Of a DNA stretch of 64,000 nt, positions 55,090-64,000 are shown in pieces. Position 1 is the first letter of the stretch. Every line of letters starts with the position of its first letter. Below the pieces are notes generated by a model that was not told the DNA's origin, did no database searches, and worked only from the letters and a program-made list of their open reading frames with translations. This DNA is from Amoebidium appalachense (lineage: Eukaryota > Ichthyosporea), in NCBI GenBank assembly GCA_963693365.1, contig CAVNZM010000001.1, positions 13,950,001 to 14,014,000 on the forward strand, in the 5' to 3' direction. A program made the position numbers and the translations under genes.

Positions 55090-56966
55090 GGGAGAGCCAA
55101 CCGAGAAAAATAACTTAAGTTGAGTGAAGCATGCAGGCTTGCGTTCCATAGTTTCAAGGCCGTACTAACCGTTATATTGATGTCTTTTCAAGTGTGCACG
55201 TGTCACAGTGCTAGATCCAAATAAAAATCTTTAGTGCTATGTAACTACAATTACTACATCCGAGCTCGAGAGGCATGCGCACGCGTGTGACCGTCCTGCA
55301 CACAGCCAAGCTTGGCAGATTTTCAACGCAGCTACGTAGGATTGCGCCTGCGTTGCAGCAAGTCGAATCCTACCAATGCAACTTGAACCCGACGTGCCAG
55401 CGACAGGGGAGTTCTGGCAGTTTTCAAGTTGTGTACGCACCGTGGCGCACCGTGTCTTGTACAAATGTTGTTGCAGCTTTATTTGATGGAATGCCCACAT
55501 GAATGCACAAAAACTTCACTGGTCACCAATTGACTCGCTTCATAGTTCGCATGTTGGTGTCCGCTTCATGAACAACTGGAACAACTACGACTCATCGGCG
55601 ATCGTATCATATATATATGACAGTGAATGGTGCGTTTTGGGCAAATAGGCGTGCTGATGCTAATAGCCTTTGTGATTGGTTAATGTTTAGAATTAGCACT
55701 ACTGATTGGATCTAGATTTTGTGCTAAAAGAAACACATGACTTTTAAACAGTGATTGGTATTTGTTTGGTGCGGGACCCTGCGGGACCCTTGTAACGTGA
55801 CCAAAGTGGATGGAAGAGGTCCCCAGACACGAGATCATACAAAAAATCGCATATCAAGAGCAAAGTTTCCCCCCCAAAACTATATACATATACATATTAT
55901 ATCAACACTCATTGTCTTGATAAGACTAGCCGTATACATCAATTCCCGATCACGCCCGCCCCTAGGCCTGTCGCACATATTTCAACTTTGAGCGGGAGCC
56001 AATCATTGCGCTTTTGCATTGGTGCATGTATCACCGTTTGGTCCGCCCCGGAATATGGATTTGCATGGCATATCACAACTTGCTGGCAAATCGGCTTGTC
56101 ACTTGAGGTCAGGCCGTTACAAGCACATCTACAAAAAGAGGTGTGCACTTAATGAGTAAGGTTGATTTCTTGATTTTGAACATTAACTCTGCCGTAATTT
56201 TATTTGTTTCTGCTTCCCCGGGTCCTCTTCTACGTGTTGACACGTCCACATGCATGTACAACGACCCGGTACCCTTGTAAGAAGCAAATATATCAATACC
56301 ATAAAGGAAGCTTTGAGATAACAGAGCGTAATTTGAACACCACCTAAATTTCATGATATGGTCGATTTGGCATCCCAGGCCGGTGCGCAAAACGGGGCAT
56401 TGTAGGCCTACAGCATGCAGGAGAGAAGGAGGACTTGAAAGTGTGTCACGGTGGACCAAGACCGTCTCGCTGAAACTTTTGAAGGCCGCATCGATCGATT
56501 CGCTCGATTCCTCGTTTGGTGTTAGAAGGTCATAGAGTCTACCATTTTTGACTGTCGACCTTATGTCGTGTTTGAAGTTTTTTCGTAATCATACACCCTG
56601 GCATGTTCAGGCCACACACTTCACGCATCGGTGGTGTCTCAGACGGTCACAGTTATAGGGTAGGACTGTCACAGCATTCTTCTTCTTTTTTTTTGAGGGG
56701 CCAGCATTTGGTAACGAGAGTGCAGAATCCACACAACTCCACACTGCCAAGCTTGAGGACACTCAATAACGCACACTGTGCCTCTCTGTCTCTTCTTGAA
56801 ACGAAGCTTGCGCTGAATCATCTACTCCGTGACTACAAATTGTGTAGGCTTTACAACAACTCGTGTGAGCTTTCGTAACTGCAGGTTTCAACTCGCTCAT
56901 GGCGCCGTAAACTCGCGATGCACGCGTGTAACACACGTGGCACACACGTGACACTCTTGCACCATC
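55089..56966. other. Non-repetitive region upstream of a plus-strand gene
   Basis: ATTGG boxes at about 55675, 55705 and 55754 and CCAAT at about 55998 could belong to a promoter. Frames at 55237-55502 (both strands), 56109-56459 and 56603-56878 are not recognisable and were not called. Confidence 0.4.
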
Positions 56967-58530
56967 ATGGCTGCAGTAGGGGCCAAACAAACGTTGGCAC
57001 GCCGGAAAGATGCCGCCATCGAGCGTTTTCAAGCGGTGAAAAGCGGTGCTGCTAACGGAACATGGCGCTTGAAATCTCTTTCAATACCCGACTTCGTAGG
57101 GTCCAGATACCGCGGACCACGCTCTCCGAGCGAGTCATCACCCACTACAGAAACTCCACCCGATGCGGTTGTTAACAGCATTTTTACGTTTGAGAAAACA
57201 GTCGCTGATCTCTGCGAGAAAAACGGCTGGAGCACGAACGTGACCGTCGCAGATGCGAAGAAGGATGATGGGTCTTACACGCATGTTGTTGGTTACACTC
57301 TTAATGACATGCATAGCCCCGCACATGTTGTAACGGGTTGTGACATCGTGCAAGACGTGAGTTCTAACGAACAGCAGAAGCGTCCGAGTGGTGGGTACTT
57401 GCATCCTTCTAAAGCAGCATCTACAGCGCCGGAAAGTGACGAACTTAGCCCACGCTTTACACCACTTCTACGCTCGAGATCTACCCCTGGCAATGCCTCG
57501 AAAAATGTAAGCTATGACTCGCATAGTTATCTCGATAGCAGCACGACGTCTATCGCCGTCACGGCCCCAATAATCCTCACACAAAACACGCAGCCGTTCA
57601 CGCATGTAAGGAGAAAGGGGAGCATATTCGGTGACCTGGCGGCGAGTTTTTTTCACCGGGACGGTGCGAAACCTGAGTAATGTTTCCCCTGGAATTTTGG
57701 AAACAAAGTTTCAGTTTCCGACAGCGCAAAAGAAACATTCCGCGCCTATCGCCGGGGAAAATCTTTCGGGCACATCCGGAAGATGGAGGACAACATCGAG
57801 ATTTGTTGACGAAAATACCCCCAGCACAGTGCAGGCTGTGCATGCAGTGTCGTCGACGCAGAGCAACAGAAGCGCCGGCACAGCTAGCGATCCTCCGGTG
57901 ATTGTCGCGATTACGTTTATGGAGGAACGCAAACAGCTGCGCGACGTGTTGGGAAAGATAGACACCCACTTGGAGCGTAGGGGAAGGTGTGTGTCTCCGG
58001 TACCACTTGCAGCACATGAGAGCCAGCCACGTCTGGAACGTCCCACCTCTCTCCGCACGAAACTAGAAAGCGCGCAGAGGTGGGCTAGGCCGAGACGGGT
58101 GTCGTTTCGTAACGAATATTGCTCCCCGCCAACTCAAAAACGCACAAGTAAATTGTCTGCGCCGTTTGTCCTCTCCAGCTCTTCCGAAGTGACGTTTTTT
58201 ACCGCGTCTATTCGGCAAAACGGGGCGGAATTCCAACAGAACAGTAGGCCGAATAGGTCGCCGTCGCGAGGGAACACGAACGTAAATCCCACCGAGGATA
58301 TACTTTCACCCCTCTCGCCGTCCATTTCGGTTGCTCGCTGTTTGAGCCTCCCCCCAAGCCCCAAACCCAGTGTGTGGGTGTGTGACCGGGCGAGCCGGCC
58401 GACCAATGCGAAGAGGAGAAAATCATCCATTTCGCACCATTTGACGAGCATGAGGCAATCCCTGTCGGATGCTGTTTCATCGACTCTATCGTCTGTCAGG
58501 GGGGACATGAAGGAGAAACTTATCGAATGA
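56967..58530 (+). pseudogene. Ser/Arg-rich protein gene interrupted by one frameshift
   Basis: ATG in a good context (accatcATGG) opens 237 codons that end at 57680. A second frame, one base away, is open across the junction and runs to 58530 (about 280 further codons). Both halves share composition: Ser, Arg, Pro and Thr, with RRVSF- and KRRKSS-type motifs. The switch can be placed at the T7 run at 57647-57653. No GT-AG intron restores the frame. Either the assembly has a one-base error, the gene is broken, or the frame is shifted during translation. No domain is recognised. It is marked as a pseudogene only because of the frame break; the second half shows no decay. A short acidic/basic tail (RGDMKEKLIE) ends the protein. 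Confidence 0.55.
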
Positions 58531-58937
58531 GACAGATATATTATTAATACTACGTGCGGGTGCTTATTTAGTCAACCCGCAGTTTTTGAATGAATGATCT
58601 AATATTGTTGGTTTCGTTAGGGAGCAGCTGGGGTTGTTTGTAGCTGTGCTAAGTGTGTTCTCTGACTGGGGTAACTGACTGGGGTAACTGGAGAGCCGTT
58701 CACCACCTACGATTCTTTGCCTAGAACCGCTTTTTGCTCGGACAAGAATCGACAATCTAGCAAGCCTTAGGCCACAAGGTCTGTGTTCCATAGCCTATCT
58801 AACGTTAGCTAACTACCTTCTTAGTAGTAGTTGGTAAAACCACCGTAGCATTACTTATAAAATTTGAGGGCAGGTTGACAATCACAGTAGTATTGTCAGT
58901 GGACTCATCGTGGACATCTCGGTTTGAGTGATTATAG

Positions 58938-58999
<62 letters not shown>

Positions 59000-59291
59000 T
59001 GCCTCCTTCCCACTGCCACGCACACACACACAAACACACACACACACCCGGCTTAGGCTACACATATACACACAAACACACACCACATAAACACACAAAC
59101 ACACACCACACGCACATGCACACGCTGCACGGGCACACACGTGCACACACACACACACAGACGGACGAATCAGTGACACACAAGCAAACGTCACCGTGAC
59201 ACACACTGTGACACGTATGGGCACACACACACACTGACACACACATACACAACACATATGTGCATGCACGCAGAACAGCATGCACGCAAGC

Positions 59292-59351
<60 letters not shown>

Positions 59352-59573
59352 TACACACACACACACACACACACCATGGCACATGCACAGATCGGGCCGC
59401 GCACAAAAACACACACGTGCACTCTTACACAGACCTGATCACGCGCACAGTTTTACACAAACAAACACGAACAGACACACTATTTTTGAAATGTGCACGC
59501 ACACACATGGTGGCACACATGTAAGACATGTACACAAACCACAATGATACACACACTGGCAAAAACACATGCC

Positions 59574-59666
<93 letters not shown>

Positions 59667-59870
59667 GCGCGCGCGCGAGCGCACGCGCTTCTGTAAATCA
59701 CAGAATCACACACATACACACCATTGCACATGCAACCACAAACCGTTATCAGGCGCACACGAAGCAATGAGCGAACGTTTTGGGAGATGGCCCAAGCACG
59801 TGCAAATCAGCAGAGTTAACTTGCTGCAAGCTGAAACTTATAAATTATGTATTAATTGTTCTGCAAAAAG
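58531..59870. repeat. C-run and (CA)n arrays
   Basis: 58531-58930 is ordinary 3' flank with a 16-nt direct repeat (tgactggggtaactg) near 58660-58690. A 60-nt C-run lies at 58938-58997, interrupted (CA)n at 59020-59375, and pure (CA)n at 59294-59345 and 59575-59664. Confidence 0.85.
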
Positions 59871-59874
59871 ATAA

Positions 59875-60290
59875 ATCTGCTTTCAGATTTATTCAGCAAA
59901 AGCAGAATTATTTTGCTCTGCAGCTGAGCAGCATTATTCTGCTTCGAGTATAGGTACTCTGCAAAAATCGAGTAAGTTACAGATTATGGAATTCTTCTGT
60001 AGCTGATAAAATTCTGCTACGGAGCTGGCCAGATTATTCCGCCTGGAACAATATTCCTACTTTTAAATTTTTGGTTGTTTTAAATTTCTGCTGCCGTGAG
60101 CAGATTTGCGAAACTTATCCTCCTTGGTGCAGGATAATTCTGCTCAAAGCAGAACAATTCTATTCAGAGAAGAAATGGTTCTTCTTGTGCAGAATAATCA
60201 TTGCTTTTGCCTAATATAGTAATTCTGCTGAAAGCGAAATATTTCTGCTTTTTAGTGAATGGTAGATCTTCAGTTGCAGAATAACTCAGC
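59875..60290. repeat. Block of inverted TTCTGC / GCAGAA motifs
   Basis: About 415 nt, AT-rich, in which TTCTGC and its reverse complement GCAGAA recur many times, often facing each other (agcagaattatt, attattctgctt, ataattctgctcaaagcagaa, taattctgctgaaagc, gcagaataac). No fixed period and no coding capacity. It could fold into many small hairpins. Confidence 0.65.
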
Positions 60291-60394
60291 TTGCATGGAG
60301 TTGACCCTGCGCAACATGTGGTTGGGACCAAAGGAGGCACGGATCGTGATAGCAACTGAACTGAGCATGCGCAACAGAACACGAAAGGCCACGT

Positions 60395-60429
<35 letters not shown>

Positions 60430-60452
60430 TGTGGTGGTGGTTTGTTTTGGGC

Positions 60453-60496
<44 letters not shown>

Positions 60497-61297
60497 GCTG
60501 GGAGCTGGGGTCTGAGAATGTGTTGCAGCGGCACGAGGTAGACAACCATAACGAGCAACACCATGCACGGTGTAAACCACACTGACGGGCTCGGCTAAAA
60601 ATAAGCAGTCTAAAAACAGCATGCGCAGAGCTCGAGCCGATCAATATCCTCCGCTGGGGGGCGGGGAGGGGTGGGGGGGGAGGGGGGCGTGCATGCACCA
60701 TGGCCTAAGACAAGACACACAGGCTCTGCGTGTGGCCGCCTGCAAATATTATGCAAATTTTTTATTTGCAATCGTGAGCGTGGATGGGTCCAAAACTGTT
60801 CGGTGCACCTTTCCCAACCCAGTGCAACTTATGATCTTATTTTGCAAAAACACATACCAAGACAAATAAGGAACAATCATTGCGATCATGTTTCATTTTT
60901 GGGGTAATTCAGTTCCACTATTCGAGGGTACTATCTCGAACTGTTATATCTCCCTGCCTGAAGTCCTACCAGGCACTCATAGTGTTACACTACGAACAAT
61001 ACACTATATCACTGGATTCCACGTAGATTAATCAAATAAGCCGTCCAGCTCAGTACACACCCATCACCACCGACACACGCACTCTCTCACCCCATATTCC
61101 TTCTTCTAAACACACCGCCTTCCGCAAGAAAGAAACCACATGTGCCAAACACCCACCAAAGCATGATACAACTCACACGATTGACACTAAGAAACAAATA
61201 CAGAATGGCGCCGGCAACCCACACAAAAAAATCCTTTTGTCATACCTCAATCAAAAACCCCACCACCACACCCTATCAAAATTCCACACACTACACT
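60291..61297. other. 3' flank of the Ala/Pro-rich gene and repeats
   Basis: (GT)n at 60399-60428 and a G-run at 60458-60495. 60680-61297 is ordinary sequence without a supported gene. Confidence 0.45.
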
Positions 61298-63507
<2,210 letters not shown>

Positions 63508-63776
63508 CTGAACGAGAAGGCCAGCTATGTCACAGCTATAGTACTGGCACATTAATCTTTAGAGTACCTCTTGCTAAGTATAAACTATAATACTATAGTA
63601 CTAATGTTACATCTAATAAAGAAGAACAATAGTACTAATATAACTAGAGTACTAAAGATAACGTACTAAGAACTAGCCTCTCAACAAGGAGAGACACAAA
63701 TAAGATTATTCATTACATGATAGTGGGTGTACAAACAAATAAGAATTCAGACTCCCCCCCCCCCCCCCCCTTTTTT

Positions 63777-63812
<36 letters not shown>

Positions 63813-63899
63813 GGAGGGGGGGAGGGGGGGGGGGGGGGGGGGGGCATGCGGATGCGCATGTGATATTCTTTTGGCTCCCCCCCCCCCCCCCCCCCCCCC

Positions 63900-63949
<50 letters not shown>

Positions 63950-64000
63950 TATGTGTGTTGTGGTGGTGGTGGTGGTGGTGGTTGGGGGGGGGGGGGGGGG
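63508..64000. other. Right edge of window, intron or intergenic
   Basis: Non-repetitive to 63750, then a C-run, T-run, (GT)n, G-run, C-run, (CT)n, (GT)n, (GGT)n and G-run series. It is probably intron of the Ala/Pro-rich gene. No exon is recognised. Confidence 0.4.

Overview
This is nuclear DNA of an intron-rich eukaryote, probably a protist or alga; the sequence does not settle the lineage. The evidence is multi-exon genes with GT-AG splice sites, a mitochondrial presequence, a TATA-box promoter and strongly C-ending codon usage in the best gene. No operon, ribosome binding site or CRISPR array is visible. Most of the window is simple sequence: G- or C-runs up to 89 nt and long (CA)n, (GA)n and (TA)n arrays. 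The many poly-Pro, poly-Gly, His-Thr, Cys-Val, Ser-Leu and Arg-Glu reading frames there are translations of repeats and are left out.

Layout. 1.2-3.0 kb, minus: an intronless Ser/Arg-rich protein with a degenerate tandem repeat in its 3' flank. 3.0-11.4 kb: no gene recognised, but several mobile-element-like structures (inverted G/C-run element, tRNA-like element, a perfect-looking foldback at 7.3 kb, a retroelement-type tail at 8.6 kb). 11.4-28.4 kb, minus: a 17-exon TPR plus J-domain co-chaperone of DNAJC7 type, rebuilt exon by exon. 29.7-37.2 kb, minus: a complete 12-exon mitochondrial ACSS3/PrpE-type acyl-CoA synthetase (671 aa). 37.2-44.3 kb: promoter-like CCAAT boxes, then repeats and two more retroelement tails. 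44.4-45.5 kb, plus: a secreted protein with six 8-Cys modules on Pro-Ala linkers. 45.5-57 kb: mostly simple sequence with two weak plus-strand exon candidates. 57.0-58.5 kb, plus: a Ser/Arg-rich protein broken by one frameshift. 58.5-61.3 kb: repeats, including a block of inverted TTCTGC/GCAGAA motifs. 61.3 kb to the right edge, minus: an Ala/Pro/Val-rich protein whose 5' end lies outside the window.

The genes look functionally unrelated (protein folding, propionate/acetate activation, extracellular proteins). The most unusual signal is shared by the introns of all three spliced genes: on the sense strand a C-run commonly follows the 5' splice site within about 40 nt, and (CA)n repeats commonly precede the 3' splice site. 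A short dispersed intronic element with the core GTACGAAGTAC sits next to many of these C-runs. Odd gene-structure details are one GC-AG intron, one 3' splice site that has lost its AG at the edge of a microsatellite, 36- and 45-nt microexons, and disabling lesions in the first exon of the co-chaperone gene.
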